Origin: Noviherbaspirillum pedocola | GTDB taxonomy: Bacteria; Pseudomonadota; Gammaproteobacteria; Burkholderiales; Burkholderiaceae_D | Reading direction: 5' to 3' | DNA: 64,000 bases | Assembly: GCF_016632335.1 (NCBI RefSeq) | Contig: NZ_JAEPBG010000009.1 | Location: forward strand, 186,001 to 250,000 | Notes under the pieces: model-generated | Databases searched by the model: none | Told to the model about the DNA's origin: nothing | The model's input: only the letters and a program-made list of their open reading frames with translations | Part shown: positions 17,636 through 27,435 of the stretch, piece by piece | Numbering within the stretch: the first letter of the stretch is position 1 | Layout: each line of letters begins with the position of its first letter | Position numbers and translations under genes: made by a program

Positions 17636-17959
17636 TCAGCGGACCAGGTATTGCAGCTTGTCCTTGACGTCCTTGAATTCTTCGGCTTCCGGCAGTGCGG
17701 CGCCGCTCTTGGTGATCGATTGCCACTTCGGCGAGAGGTCGGCGTTGATCTTGATGAACTGCTGCTGGTCGGCCGGGACATCCTCTTCCGCGTAGATGGC
17801 ATTGACCGGGCATTCCGGAACGCACACCGCGCAATCGATGCATTCATCCGGGTCGATCACGAGGAAATTCGGGCCTGCGCGAAAGCAATCCACCGGGCAT
17901 ACATCCACGCAATCCGTGTATTTGCAGCGGATGCAGGATTCGGTCACAACATGGGTCAT
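17636..17959 (-). CDS. fdxA: Seven-iron ferredoxin FdxA
   Basis: A 107-residue ferredoxin starting MTHVVTESCIRCKYTDCVD. The N-terminal cysteines C-x2-C-x4-C-x3-CP (CIRCKYTDCVDVCP) and the second motif CIDCAVCVPECPVNAI are the 3Fe-4S/4Fe-4S arrangement of the FdxA family, with the usual ~50-residue C-terminal extension (INADLSPKWQSITKSG). It is a soluble low-potential electron carrier. Monocistronic, with its own terminator. Confidence 0.93.
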   Translation of the reverse strand: MTHVVTESCIRCKYTDCVDVCPVDCFRAGPNFLVIDPDECIDCAVCVPECPVNAIYAEEDVPADQQQFIKINADLSPKWQSITKSGAALPEAEEFKDVKDKLQYLVR

Positions 17960-18196
17960 AACAGTCCTATCTTGAATAAAGCAGGGCAATGCTGGAAACG
18001 CGTGGCGGGAGATGTGCCGCGAAAACGCCGGTGCCGCCCGAAAAAAGACGTTTATTTTATGGCATATCAGGTTTCCACACAAACCGGGCCAATACCGTCA
18101 TGAGCTCGCTGATTGATCGATGATTGATCAAGAATGCAACTTTCGCCTTTTCTCGGCGCGGTAGAATACGGCGCTTTCGATAACAGGGAGACATCA

Positions 18197-19597
18197 TTGC
18201 AGGGAAAAATTCTCGGCACGCTGCTTATGCTCATTCCCTGCTGCGCATGGGCCCAAGGGCTGGATGGCAGCGCGCTCGGTGTCTCATGGGGACTGCCCTT
18301 TGCCGGACTGCTGCTCTCGATTGCGCTGTGTCCGTTGGTCACGCCAGGTGTCTGGCATCGGCACTACGGCAAGATCGCTGCATTCTGGGCAGCCGCTTTC
18401 CTGATTCCGGCGGCGCTGCTGTTCGGACCGCAAGTCGCGCTGCTCACCGCGGCGCATGCCTTGCTGGAGGAATACCTGCCTTTCATCATCCTGATCACGA
18501 CCCTGTTCGTCGTCGCGGGTGGCATCTTCATCGGCGGCAATCTGCATGGCACGCCGGCGCGCAATACAGGGCTGCTCGCACTCGGCACGCTACTGGCCAG
18601 CGTGATGGGCACGACCGGCGCAGCGATGCTGATGGTCAGGCCCGTGATTCGCGCCAACGACAACCGTCGCCATGGCGCGCACATCATGGTGTTCTTCATC
18701 TTCCTCGTGGCCAATGCCGGCGGCGCGCTCACGCCGCTTGGCGATCCGCCGCTCTTCCTCGGCTTTCTGCAGGGCGTCGATTTCTTCTGGACACTGCGAC
18801 ATATCTTCCCGGAGACGCTGTTCCTGTGCCTGTCGCTGCTGGCGCTGTTCTATCTCGTTGATTCCTTCTATTACCACCGCCGCGAGGAAATCCTCGCAGA
18901 GGATCCGACCCCGGATTCGCCGGTCAGCGTCACCGGCAAGCTGAATTTCCTGCTGCTCGCCGGCGTTGTCGGGCTCGTCCTGTTGAGCGGATTGTGGAAG
19001 CCCGGCATTGCCTGGAGCGTGCTGGGCGTGGAGCTCGAGCTTCCCGGCCTGGTGCGCGATGTCGGCCTGATCGCGATCATCCTGCTCTCGCTGGCATTGA
19101 CGCCGGCTGCCGCACGGGCGGGCAATGCGTTTTCCTGGGCGCCGGTGATCGAAGTGGCAAAGCTTTTCGCTGCGATCTTCATCACGATGATTCCGGCCAT
19201 CGCGATGCTGCGCGCCGGCGAGTCCGGCGCCTTTGCCGCGGTGATTCGGGCCGTGACCGACCCCGCCGGGCGGCCGATCGACGCGATGTACTTCTGGGCC
19301 AGCGGCCTGTTGTCCTCGTTCCTGGACAATGCGCCGACCTACCTGGTGTTCTTCAACACCGCCGGCGGCGACGCGAAAACGCTGATGACCACGCTGGCCT
19401 CGACGCTGGCGGCGATTTCCTGTGGCGCTGTGTTCATGGGCGCCAACAGCTACATCGGCAATGCGCCGAACATGATGGTCAAAGCCATCGCCGAAGAACG
19501 CGGCATCAAGATGCCGTCCTTCTTCGGTTACATGCTGTGGTCCGGCGCGGTGCTGGTACCGCTTTTTCTCCTGATGACTTTCATTTTCTTCCGCTGA
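18197..19597 (+). CDS. Sodium:proton antiporter, NhaD/CitMHS-like
   Basis: About 466 residues. The TTG at 18197 is chosen because AGGGAG lies just before it and it creates a clean signal sequence (MQGKILGTLLMLIPCCAWAQ); an ATG at 18134 would prepend a hydrophilic stretch. About 11-12 membrane segments follow. Conserved polar motifs within the membrane include NAGGALTPLGDPPLFLGFL, SSFLDNAPTYLVFF and GANSYIGNAPNMMVK, the hallmark of the NhaD/ArsB/CitMHS superfamily. The best fit is the 'sodium:proton antiporter' branch, exporting Na+ in exchange for H+. The substrate is inferred from family only. Confidence 0.83.
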   Translation: MQGKILGTLLMLIPCCAWAQGLDGSALGVSWGLPFAGLLLSIALCPLVTPGVWHRHYGKIAAFWAAAFLIPAALLFGPQVALLTAAHALLEEYLPFIILITTLFVVAGGIFIGGNLHGTPARNTGLLALGTLLASVMGTTGAAMLMVRPVIRANDNRRHGAHIMVFFIFLVANAGGALTPLGDPPLFLGFLQGVDFFWTLRHIFPETLFLCLSLLALFYLVDSFYYHRREEILAEDPTPDSPVSVTGKLNFLLLAGVVGLVLLSGLWKPGIAWSVLGVELELPGLVRDVGLIAIILLSLALTPAAARAGNAFSWAPVIEVAKLFAAIFITMIPAIAMLRAGESGAFAAVIRAVTDPAGRPIDAMYFWASGLLSSFLDNAPTYLVFFNTAGGDAKTLMTTLASTLAAISCGAVFMGANSYIGNAPNMMVKAIAEERGIKMPSFFGYMLWSGAVLVPLFLLMTFIFFR

Positions 19598-19610
19598 CAA
19601 GGATTCCCGC

Positions 19611-20594
19611 ATGAAGCCTCGCATACTCGTCGCGCGCGCCATCTTTCCCGAAACCCTTGAGCGTCTGCGACAGCATTTCGATGTCGAAGACAATCCGAAC
19701 GACGATATCTTCAGCCCCGAAGAACTCGCCGCGCGCCTCAAGGGCAAGGACGGCCTGTTCTCCAGCCTGAGCGAGCGCATCACGCCGCAATTGCTCGCCG
19801 CCTGCCCGCAGCTCAAGGCGGTGTGCAACATGGCCGTCGGCTACAACAACATCGATGTCGACGCCGCCACCGCCGCCGGCGTGGTCGTCACCAATACACC
19901 GGAAGTGCTGAACAAGACTACCGCCGATTTCGGCTTCACGCTGATGATGGCCGCCGCACGACGTGTCACAGAAGCCGAGCAATGGCTGCGCGCGGGGCAA
20001 TGGAAGAAATGGCGGTATGACGACCTGGTCGGCGCCGACATCCACGGCGCCACGCTGGGCATCATCGGCATGGGGCGCATCGGCCAGGAAATTGCGCGCC
20101 GCTCGATCGGCTTCGACATGCAGGTGATCTACCACAACCGCAGCCGCCTCGCGCCCGAGCTCGAGGCGCGCGCCAACAATGCGCGCTACGTCAGCAAGGA
20201 AGAACTATTGCGCACGGCTGATCATGTGATCCTGGTCGTGCCGTACAGCCCGGCGCTGCACCACATGATCGGCCCGGCCGAGCTGGCGCTGATGAAGCCG
20301 TCGGCGATTCTGGTCAATGTCGCGCGCGGCGGCATCGTCGACGATGCGGCGCTGATCGCCGCGCTGCGCGAGCGCCGCATTGCCGGCGCCGGCATCGACG
20401 TGTTCGAAAACGAGCCGGCCTTCAATCCGGAATTCCTGTCGCTGTCCAACGTCGTGCTCACGCCGCACATCGCCAGCGCGTCGCTGGCAACCCGGCGCGC
20501 GATGGCCGAGTGCGCGGCAGACAATCTGATTGCGGCATTGACCGGCGGCGTGCCGCCGAACGTGGTCAATCCGGCTGTCACCGGAGGCGCCTGA
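19611..20594 (+). CDS. D-2-hydroxyacid dehydrogenase (glyoxylate/hydroxypyruvate reductase-like)
   Basis: A 327-residue NAD(P)-dependent dehydrogenase. The Rossmann motif GMGRIG is at 153-158 and the catalytic triad is Arg239 (NVARGGIVDD), Glu268 (FENEP) and His286 (TPHIASAS). The N-terminal VCNMAVGYNNIDVDAA segment matches GhrB/glycerate dehydrogenases that reduce glyoxylate or hydroxypyruvate. It starts 13 bp after the antiporter gene and 2 bp before the granule protein gene, so all three are probably co-transcribed. Substrate preference cannot be fixed from sequence. Confidence 0.9.
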   Translation: MKPRILVARAIFPETLERLRQHFDVEDNPNDDIFSPEELAARLKGKDGLFSSLSERITPQLLAACPQLKAVCNMAVGYNNIDVDAATAAGVVVTNTPEVLNKTTADFGFTLMMAAARRVTEAEQWLRAGQWKKWRYDDLVGADIHGATLGIIGMGRIGQEIARRSIGFDMQVIYHNRSRLAPELEARANNARYVSKEELLRTADHVILVVPYSPALHHMIGPAELALMKPSAILVNVARGGIVDDAALIAALRERRIAGAGIDVFENEPAFNPEFLSLSNVVLTPHIASASLATRRAMAECAADNLIAALTGGVPPNVVNPAVTGGA

Positions 20595-20596
20595 GC

Positions 20597-20875
20597 ATGG
20601 CAGAGATCCGTATCCATCAGCCGCATGCGCTGACGCTAGACCGGGCGCGCGCAGCGGCGCAGGCGATGGCCGAGCGCATGGCGAGCGAATTCGGGGCGAG
20701 CTACGCTTGGGAGGGCGACATGCTGCGATTCCGGCAGACCGGCGCACAGGGCACGCTGGCGCTCCTGGACGGCGAAGCGCGACTGGAACTCGAACTGGGC
20801 GGGATGATGAGCGCTTTCGCGTCGATGATCGAAGAGAAGCTGAGCCGGAAGATGCGGGAAATCTTTACCGCTTAG
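20597..20875 (+). CDS. Polyhydroxyalkanoic acid system family protein
   Basis: A 92-residue protein starting MAEIRIHQPHALTLDRARA. The pattern of an amphipathic helix after HxL, a WEGDMLRFRQTGAQGTL beta segment and LELELGGMMSAF matches the PHA granule-region (PHA_gran_rgn) family, small proteins found near PHA genes. It probably associates with granules; the molecular role is unknown. ATG is 2 bp after the dehydrogenase stop. Confidence 0.82.
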   Translation: MAEIRIHQPHALTLDRARAAAQAMAERMASEFGASYAWEGDMLRFRQTGAQGTLALLDGEARLELELGGMMSAFASMIEEKLSRKMREIFTA

Positions 20876-20954
20876 CCGTGGAGCCTGGCATGGCGGCCGC
20901 CATGCCAGTGCAACAACAAGGATTTGAGCGCTTGGCTGGAAAACGGAACGCGGA

Positions 20955-21140
20955 TCAGAACACCGCGTCGGCCACGCTACCTGCCGCACTGACCGCGGCA
21001 CTGCCTGCAGTAATGCCGACATTGACCACGGTGCCGGCAACCGACACCGCCGAACTGGCCACGCTCGCAGTCGTGGACACCACGCTGCAGCCGCATAGCA
21101 GTACGAGGCTGGCGGCAAGAAGGCAAAAGAGGCGCGGCAT
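20955..21140 (-). CDS. Small predicted lipoprotein
   Basis: 61 residues: an N-terminal signal ([18 protein letters not shown]) with a lipobox LCG-Cys18, then a low-complexity Ala/Val/Ser stretch with repeated SxAGxVxxVG units. Its ATG overlaps the stop codon of the upstream FKBP gene by one base (TGATG), so it is probably translated by coupling. It resembles the short Val/Ala-rich lipoproteins seen in many proteobacteria; function unknown. Confidence 0.65.
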   Translation of the reverse strand: MPRLFCLLAASLVLLCGCSVVSTTASVASSAVSVAGTVVNVGITAGSAAVSAAGSVADAVF

Positions 21141-21496
21141 CAGACGCCCAGCAGCTCGACTTCGAAGATCAGCGTTGCATTCGGCGGAATCACGCCGCCG
21201 GCGCCGCGGGCGCCATAGCCGAGCGCGGCCGGAATGATCAGCTTGCGCACGCCGCCGACCTTCATGCCGGCCACACCCTGGTCCCAGCCCTTGATCACAT
21301 GACCGGCGCCGAGCGGAAACTGGAAGGGATCATTGCGATCCTTGCTCGAATCGAATTTGCGGCCAGCGCTGCCGTCCGGATTCTGCAGCCAGCCGGTGTA
21401 ATGCACCGTCACATACTGACCCGGGCTGGCCTCGGGGCCGGTTCCTACCTGAACGTCCTCGTATTGCAGTCCGGAAGCCGTCATCACAGTCGACAT
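21140..21496 (-). CDS. FKBP-type peptidyl-prolyl cis-trans isomerase
   Basis: A 118-residue single-domain FKBP. Landmarks are [57 protein letters not shown] and [13 protein letters not shown], with the active-site aromatics in place. There is no signal peptide, so it is cytosolic. AAAGGA precedes the ATG at 21496. It catalyses prolyl isomerisation in folding. It is co-transcribed with the small lipoprotein gene. Confidence 0.95.
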   Translation of the reverse strand: MSTVMTASGLQYEDVQVGTGPEASPGQYVTVHYTGWLQNPDGSAGRKFDSSKDRNDPFQFPLGAGHVIKGWDQGVAGMKVGGVRKLIIPAALGYGARGAGGVIPPNATLIFEVELLGV

Positions 21497-21584
21497 GATT
21501 TTCCTTTGCGTAGGGTAAATGGTCGGTGATTGTAACAGTTGGCCTTTCAACGCACGCTCACCCCAAGTACAGTTGTCAGTCCAT

Positions 21585-22493
21585 TCATGCCGGATTCGGT
21601 GCGATACCAAACAGCTTGGTGAACGCCTGCCGGAATTCCTCTTCGGCAACATGCATGCTGTTGTTGTGGCTGGCTCCGGGCACCAGCAATAGCTTCTTGG
21701 GACCATGTGCCGCCTGGAACAGCTCCTCGGAAAAGCGCGAAGGCACATAGCGGTCGCCGGTGCCGTGCACGATCAGCACAGGAAGATCGACCTTCGCGAT
21801 CTTGTCGATCGAATCGAACTTCTGCGACAGGATCAGCTGCAGCGGCAGCCAGGGCGTGCTCAGCGACTTGGCGATTTCGGCCAGGTTGGTGAACGAGGAT
21901 TCCACGATCAGCCCGCGTGCCGGCGCGCGTTCGCCCGCATGCGTGCCGAACTGCGACGCCAGATCGATCGCGATGGCGCCGCCGAGCGAATGGCCGTAGA
22001 TGAAGCGGCGTGCTGGATCCGGCTGCAGCTCAGTCAGGCGCTGCCAGGCCACGCGCGCATCTTCATACACCGTGCGTTCGGAAGGCAGGTCGCCATCGCT
22101 CTTGCCGAAGCCGCGGTAATCAATGGCCAGAACCGAAAAGCCGAAGTCATGCAATTGCTGTATGCGGAACAGCTGGCCGGTCAGATTCCAGCGTGCGCCG
22201 TGCAGGTACAGCACCGCCGGCGCCTTGGGATCATCCGCCGGCCACCACCAGGAGTCCACATGCTGCACGCCCGTGGCGGTGGCGATCGGCAGACGCTTTT
22301 CGACCATGCCTTGCGGCATGCCGTAATACCAGCTGGCCGTGCCGGGCGCGACATTGAACACCAGTTCGCGCTCCTTGTGGGCGAGCGTGCTGCAGCCGGC
22401 AAAGCCAAGCGGCACGCACAGGGCGACGAGCAGCAGCGCGCGCAGACGTCGGCGCATCCAGTGATGTAAGGAAGGGAGGAGGGAAGACATCAT
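21585..22493 (-). CDS. Lipoprotein alpha/beta hydrolase
   Basis: About 302 residues. The N-terminus has a basic then hydrophobic stretch ending in a lipobox (LGFAGC), implying an outer-membrane or periplasmic lipoprotein. The hydrolase fold shows LYLHGARWN (oxyanion region), [20 protein letters not shown] (nucleophile Ser), [10 protein letters not shown] (acid) and GASHNNS (His), as in BEM46/YfhR-type hydrolases. Tandem ATGs at 22493 and 22490 are both possible; neither has a clear ribosome binding site. Substrate unknown. Confidence 0.84.
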   Translation of the reverse strand: MMSSLLPSLHHWMRRRLRALLLVALCVPLGFAGCSTLAHKERELVFNVAPGTASWYYGMPQGMVEKRLPIATATGVQHVDSWWWPADDPKAPAVLYLHGARWNLTGQLFRIQQLHDFGFSVLAIDYRGFGKSDGDLPSERTVYEDARVAWQRLTELQPDPARRFIYGHSLGGAIAIDLASQFGTHAGERAPARGLIVESSFTNLAEIAKSLSTPWLPLQLILSQKFDSIDKIAKVDLPVLIVHGTGDRYVPSRFSEELFQAAHGPKKLLLVPGASHNNSMHVAEEEFRQAFTKLFGIAPNPA

Positions 22494-22628
22494 GATTGCG
22501 AAAAGACAGTATCGATGAAGGTCATCAAGAACATTCCTTGTGACAATTGACGCGCATAAACGTTCCATCGGCCACGGTCTGCGCCCCGGGTAGAATGTCG
22601 GCTCCATTCCTCCGCCGCCATCACGCCT

Positions 22629-23441
22629 ATGCATTCCGTCCTGACTGCGCTCGGCAGGGCAGTCCTGTCGCAATTGCGCCCGCGCATGCTGCTGCTGACC
22701 TTTCTGCCTTTTTTCGCATCGCTGGTGCTGTGGGGTGTCATCCTGGCTTTCGGCTTGAATCCGCTGATCGACTGGCTGCATAGGTATTTCGCCGAGAACG
22801 GATGGTTTCAGTGGACCGGGGCTGTCTTGTCGTCGATAGGCGCCGGCGCGCTGAAAACTGTGCTGGTACCGCTCCTGGCGATGTGGCTGCTACTGCCGTT
22901 GATGATCCTCACCGCGCTGCTGTTCGTCGGTTTGGGCGCGATGCCCGTCATCGCCCGGCATGTGTCCTCGCGCCACTATCCGGACCTCGAGCGCCGGCGC
23001 GGCGGTTCGCTGGCGGGCAGCATCGCCACCTCGCTGGTCGTCTTCGTCGTCTTCGCGCTGCTCTGGCTGCTCGCCTTGCCGCTGTACCTGTTTCCACCGC
23101 TGGCGCTGCTGGTGCAGCCGGTGCTGTGGGGTTGGCTCACTTGCCGGGTGATGGCCTATGACGCGCTGTCCGAGCATGCCAGTCGTGATGAACGGCGCCA
23201 GCTGATGCGCCAGGAACGCTGGCCACTGCTGGGCATCGGCGTAGCCACCGGCGCACTGGGCGCGGCGCCGACGCTGCTGTGGCTGGGCGGCGTGCTGTCG
23301 GTGGTGTTCTTTCCGCTGCTGGCGGCGGTATCGATCTGGCTGTACGTGCTGGTCTTCGTTTTTTCCGGGCTCTGGTTTCAGCATTACTGCCTGGCGGCGC
23401 TGGCGCGCCTGCGCCACGCGTCCGACTTGCCTGATGCATAA
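22629..23441 (+). CDS. EI24/CysZ-like membrane protein
   Basis: A 270-residue integral membrane protein with about 6 hydrophobic segments (for example 20-45, 80-105, 133-165, 210-255). The first-helix pattern and LVQPVLWGWLTCRVMAYDAL match the EI24-domain family, which includes the sulfate transporter CysZ. A sulfate role is not implied by the context, since the sulfate genes lie 15 kb away. It is followed by a short palindrome and the CinA-N gene. Confidence 0.8.
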   Translation: MHSVLTALGRAVLSQLRPRMLLLTFLPFFASLVLWGVILAFGLNPLIDWLHRYFAENGWFQWTGAVLSSIGAGALKTVLVPLLAMWLLLPLMILTALLFVGLGAMPVIARHVSSRHYPDLERRRGGSLAGSIATSLVVFVVFALLWLLALPLYLFPPLALLVQPVLWGWLTCRVMAYDALSEHASRDERRQLMRQERWPLLGIGVATGALGAAPTLLWLGGVLSVVFFPLLAAVSIWLYVLVFVFSGLWFQHYCLAALARLRHASDLPDA

Positions 23442-23442
23442 T

Positions 23443-23460
23443 CCCGAGCTCGGGTTTCTT
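23443..23460 (+). terminator. Short stem-loop after the EI24 gene
   Basis: AATCCCGAGCTCGGGTTTCTT: a compact CCCG/CGGG palindrome followed by a T-rich stretch, beginning 1 base after the stop codon. It is weak, so readthrough into the next gene is possible. Confidence 0.4.
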
Positions 23461-23483
23461 CAACCATTTATCGGACAGCGAAT

Positions 23484-24287
23484 ATGGCCATCGGTCTCAT
23501 CATCATCGGCGACGAAATTCTCTCGGGTAAGCGGATCGACAAGCACTTCGCCCGCGGCATCGAGATCCTTGCCGCGCGCGGCATGCAGCTCGGCTGGGCC
23601 GAATACCTCGGCGACAATCCGGAGCGCATCACCGCGACCCTGAAACGCACCCTGGCCAGCGACGACATCGTGTTTTCCTTCGGCGGCATCGGCGCCACGC
23701 CCGACGACCATACCCGCCAGTGCGCCGCGGTCGCGCTCGGCGTGCCGCTGGTGCTGCATCCGCAGGCCAAAACCCTGATCGAAGAGCGCATCGTCGAAAT
23801 GGCCCGCGCATCGAACCAGGATCCGCGCCTGGATGCGCCGGAAAACCAGCACCGCCTGAAGATGGGCGAATTTCCGCAGGGCGCCGACATCATTCCGAAT
23901 CCGTACAACAAGATTCCCGGTTTTTCGATTGCCAATGCCAGCGGCACCGGCGCGCATCATTTCGTGCCGGGCTTCCCGGTGATGGCGCATCCGATGATGG
24001 AATGGGTGCTCGATACGCTATATCCGCAGCTGTTCCACCAGATCGCCTGGCAGGAAAAGTCGGTGTTCGTCTACGGCTCGATGGAATCGACGCTCACGCC
24101 GCTGATGGAAGCGGTGGAAACCGCCTTCCCGCTGGTGAAGGTGTTCAGCCTGCCCAGCGTTGGCGATGCGCAGACACGCCGCCATATCGAACTCGGCGTC
24201 AAGGGCGAGCCGAGCCAGGTTGCCCAGGCCTGGGAGCAGCTGCTTGCCGGCCTCGATCGCTTGAGCGCAGAGTATCGGCCGGTGTGA
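23484..24287 (+). CDS. CinA N-terminal/molybdopterin-binding domain protein
   Basis: A 267-residue protein starting MAIGLIIIGDEILSGKRID. The MoCF-biosynthesis fold is indicated by GDEILSGK, FSFGGIGATPDDHTRQCAA and the FVPGFPVMAHPMMEW segment. It corresponds to the N-terminal (CinA/COG1058) half of competence-damage-inducible proteins and lacks the C-terminal nicotinamide-nucleotide amidase domain. The activity is most likely on a nucleotide such as ADP-ribose, but this is family inference. Confidence 0.88.
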   Translation: MAIGLIIIGDEILSGKRIDKHFARGIEILAARGMQLGWAEYLGDNPERITATLKRTLASDDIVFSFGGIGATPDDHTRQCAAVALGVPLVLHPQAKTLIEERIVEMARASNQDPRLDAPENQHRLKMGEFPQGADIIPNPYNKIPGFSIANASGTGAHHFVPGFPVMAHPMMEWVLDTLYPQLFHQIAWQEKSVFVYGSMESTLTPLMEAVETAFPLVKVFSLPSVGDAQTRRHIELGVKGEPSQVAQAWEQLLAGLDRLSAEYRPV

Positions 24288-24387
24288 ACCCGCGGTGCCG
24301 GTGCCCACCAGCAAGCGGCGCCGGGGCAGGCCGGTATTGCTATGATGGCGGTTTTCCGCCCAGAGCCACTCCAGCCCATCCGCCGAC

Positions 24388-26970
24388 ATGTTCCGTTTCC
24401 TCTTCAAGCGCACTCCGAAACCGGAGAGCGCCGCTTCCGCCGCGCCCGCAAAAATCCAGACTCCCGACCGCGCCGAATTGCAGCGCCAGGCGCGCGATGC
24501 CGCCATCGCGCAGGCCGAATCGCTGTCGGGCGATGAGGGGCGCGCCGTCGCCTTCATTCTGGAATCTGAGCATGCCGATGCGCGCATGAAGGCCGCGCAG
24601 TATCTGTACGCCAGGGAGCACCTGGAACGGGTGCGCGACGCGATGCGCAATGTCGACCGGCGCGTGGCCAAGCTGATGCAGCAACGCCTGGAGCAGCTGC
24701 AACGCCAGGAGGCGCTGACCGCGCGCGGCATCGCGGCGGCGGAAAAAGCCGAACGCCTCGTCAGCGCGCCGCAACCGATGGTGAACCAGGTCGCCGAACT
24801 CGATCGCGACTGGGCTGCGCTGAAGGAAGTGCCCGAGGCGATACGCCAGCGTTTCGACGCCAGCCGGGAAAGGCTCGCGCAGCGCCTGCAGGCGCAGGCC
24901 GCCCTGCAGCGCGCGGTGCTGGACGAAGTCGCCGCGCTACAACGGCTGCGGGATGCGCACGAGCCGCTATCGGATGAAGAGCTGGAACAACAACTCACTG
25001 CGGCAGAGGGGCGCATGGCTGCACACCTGCAGTCGAGCGAGGCGCCAAGCCTGCCGAAGAATCCGGTGCTTGCGTTCCAGGATGGCGTGAGTGCTTTGCG
25101 CACGGCGATGCAGCAGCGTGCTGCGCGCCGTGAGGCCCAGGCCGCACGCGACGCGGCGCTGCAGGGCTGGGAAGAGGCGACGACCGCAGATCCGATGCAA
25201 TTGACGGAAGCCGATCTGCGCCGCGAATGGGCGGCGCTTCCGGCGCTCTCGTCCGAAGATGCTGCGCATTTGCAGTCGCGTTTTGACGTTCTGCTCGCGC
25301 AAGTACGCGCGGCGCACAAACCGAAGGAAACACCGAAGCCCGCGCCAGCTCGAACCGAGAGCCGCGCGCAGCCCGATGCCGAAAGTGCGCTTGGTTTCGA
25401 GGAAGCGCTCGGCGCGCTTGAAGCGGCGCTGGAAGACGGATCGCTGCATGCTGCTGCCGAGCAGGATCGCGCGCTGCGCGGCTTTGACCTGAAGGCAATA
25501 CGTCCGACCGATGCGCAGATGGCACGGCTATCGCGCCTGCGCGCCGAACTCGCCCGCCTGCAGGGCTGGGCGCGCTGGGGCGGCAGCGTCTCGCGCGACG
25601 AGCTGGTAAAGGCTGCCGAAGATCTGCAGGGCCAGCCGATGCCGGTTGCCGAGCTGGCGAAAAAGCTGGGCAGCCTGCGCGCCCGCTGGAAGGAATTGGA
25701 TACGGCATCCGGCGCGGCGGGAAAGGAAGTCTGGCAGCGCTTTGATGCCGCCTGCACGGCGGCCCATGCGCCGCTGGCCGAGCACTACCAAACGCTTGCC
25801 GAAGAAAGACGCCAAAACCTGGAGCGCGCGCGCGCCATGGTCGCCGAAGTGCGGGAGCAGGCGCAGACGGCGGGCGTGCTCGGCGAGGGCGTCGATGTCG
25901 ACTGGAAGGCGCTGGCCGGATTCTGCAATCGCATCAGCCAGAACTTTCGCCGGATCGGTCCGATCGACAGGCGTGAACGCAAGGCGATCGATGTGGAATT
26001 CGAAGCGGCGCTGCGCGCATTGACCGAACCGCTCGCCGCGCAGCAGCGGCACGAGATCGAGCGACGAGAACAATTGATTGCCGAAGTCGAGTCGCTGGAC
26101 GCGAATTCACCGCGCTCGATCGATGCCTTGCGCGTGATCCAGGAACGTTGGCAGGACATGGCGCGCAGTCTGCCGCTGGCGCGCGCGGATGAGCAGGCGC
26201 TGTGGCAGCGTTTCCGTGCCGCCTGCGACGCGCTGTTCGCCGAGCGCCGTGAAGCGGCCAAGGTTGCCGACGCCGAACGGCAGGAAAACCTGGAGCGCAA
26301 GAACGCCTTGTGCGCTGCGCTGGAGGCGGCAATCGACGCGCCGGTGTCGACGCTGGCGCAAACGCTACGCGCCACCGAGGAAGCCTGGCGCGGTATCGGC
26401 CCTGCGCCGCGCGCAGCGCAATCGGCGCTCGACGAGCGCTATGCCAATGCGACTGGCGCGCTCAGGCAGCGCATCGAGGCGGCGCGCACGCAAAAGCTGG
26501 AGCAGAGCGCGAAAGTCCTGCTGGAACGCCTGGCGCTTTGCCGGCGCGCGGAAGAGGCGCTGATTTCGGGTCGTACCGAAGAGGGTGTCGAGGCAATGCG
26601 TGCGGATTGGGCCGCGCTGCCGGCTGCATCGGACGCACTCGGGCATGCGCTGCAACACCGCTTCGATGCGGCACTGAGCGGCGATGCCGTCGCGAGCGCA
26701 ACGCTGGAAAAGCAGCGCGGCGCAGTGCTGGCTGACATCCTGGCGCTGGAAATTCTGCTCGGCGTGGATAGTCCCCCCGAACTGGCGCAGGAACGGCTGA
26801 AGCAGCAGGTGCAGGTGCTGCAATCCTCACTAGGTTCCGGGCAGCGCCAGCAGCAGGCGCAGCGTCCGCGCGAGTTGCTGTTGCAAGCGTGTTCCGCGCC
26901 GGCGCGGCTTGCCGATCAGGACATGGCGCGCCTGGTGCGGATCCTGCCGCTGGCGCTGCAGGCGGAATGA
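24388..26970 (+). CDS. DUF349 repeat protein
   Basis: An 860-residue, almost entirely helical cytosolic protein starting MFRFLFKRTPKPESAASA. Repeated blocks with the pattern W-x7-LP-x-A-x3-LWQRF-x-AAC (for example ARWKELDTASGAAGKEVWQRF near 430, RWQDMARSLPLARADEQALW near 590, AWRGIGPAPRAAQ near 670) are DUF349 units. Very Ala/Arg/Glu-rich, with long predicted coiled coils. DUF349 proteins are large and poorly understood. It is monocistronic and converges with the chaperone gene. Confidence 0.85.
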   Translation: MFRFLFKRTPKPESAASAAPAKIQTPDRAELQRQARDAAIAQAESLSGDEGRAVAFILESEHADARMKAAQYLYAREHLERVRDAMRNVDRRVAKLMQQRLEQLQRQEALTARGIAAAEKAERLVSAPQPMVNQVAELDRDWAALKEVPEAIRQRFDASRERLAQRLQAQAALQRAVLDEVAALQRLRDAHEPLSDEELEQQLTAAEGRMAAHLQSSEAPSLPKNPVLAFQDGVSALRTAMQQRAARREAQAARDAALQGWEEATTADPMQLTEADLRREWAALPALSSEDAAHLQSRFDVLLAQVRAAHKPKETPKPAPARTESRAQPDAESALGFEEALGALEAALEDGSLHAAAEQDRALRGFDLKAIRPTDAQMARLSRLRAELARLQGWARWGGSVSRDELVKAAEDLQGQPMPVAELAKKLGSLRARWKELDTASGAAGKEVWQRFDAACTAAHAPLAEHYQTLAEERRQNLERARAMVAEVREQAQTAGVLGEGVDVDWKALAGFCNRISQNFRRIGPIDRRERKAIDVEFEAALRALTEPLAAQQRHEIERREQLIAEVESLDANSPRSIDALRVIQERWQDMARSLPLARADEQALWQRFRAACDALFAERREAAKVADAERQENLERKNALCAALEAAIDAPVSTLAQTLRATEEAWRGIGPAPRAAQSALDERYANATGALRQRIEAARTQKLEQSAKVLLERLALCRRAEEALISGRTEEGVEAMRADWAALPAASDALGHALQHRFDAALSGDAVASATLEKQRGAVLADILALEILLGVDSPPELAQERLKQQVQVLQSSLGSGQRQQQAQRPRELLLQACSAPARLADQDMARLVRILPLALQAE

Positions 26971-26998
26971 GGCTCGGATACTTCTGCTGCGAAGCCTC

Positions 26999-27424
26999 CT
27001 AGTCCTGCGCTTCGAGGAAGAAGGTCTGCCGCCACAGCTGCGCCTGCGTGGCGATGTGGCGCAGGGTTTCCAGCAGGAGTTCCGCGGAGACGCTTGCGAA
27101 CAGGATTTCCGAGCAGAACAGGATATTGCCGTTGATCGGATCACGGCCGAAGACCGGCGAATTGCCGCGAAAGAAAATCAGGTTCATTTCCATCAGCCGT
27201 TCCAGCGCTTCGACACGCCGTGTTTCGGGTAGCGGACCGAATTCGCAGAACAGAAAGGCGCGGTCCGCATGCGTTGCGCCCGCATGGCAAAGCAGGAAGG
27301 AAACACCGGCAATGGCCAGCGCCAGGCTTTCCATGCCATCAGGCTGTGGGTGCCTGGGCGGTGGCGAACCGGCGACAACACTGGCGAGCGCCAGCCGCAA
27401 CTCGGCGAAATCCTTGATCGGCAT
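26999..27424 (-). CDS. CesT/Tir-chaperone-like type III secretion chaperone
   Basis: 141 residues starting MPIKDFAELRLALASVV. Size and layout fit the class I secretion-chaperone fold: an N-terminal helix, a beta segment (MESLALAIAGVSFLLCH), a second strand (ADRAFLFCEFGPLP), the central helix with the typical MxxNL (EALERLMEMNLIFFRGN), then VFGRDPINGNILFCSEI and a C-terminal helix. AAAGGA precedes the ATG, which lies 11 bp after the upstream gene's stop, so the two are co-expressed. Such chaperones bind one cognate substrate encoded next door. No secretion apparatus genes lie in this window. Confidence 0.7.
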   Translation of the reverse strand: MPIKDFAELRLALASVVAGSPPPRHPQPDGMESLALAIAGVSFLLCHAGATHADRAFLFCEFGPLPETRRVEALERLMEMNLIFFRGNSPVFGRDPINGNILFCSEILFASVSAELLLETLRHIATQAQLWRQTFFLEAQD

Positions 27425-27435
27425 CGGTTTTCCTT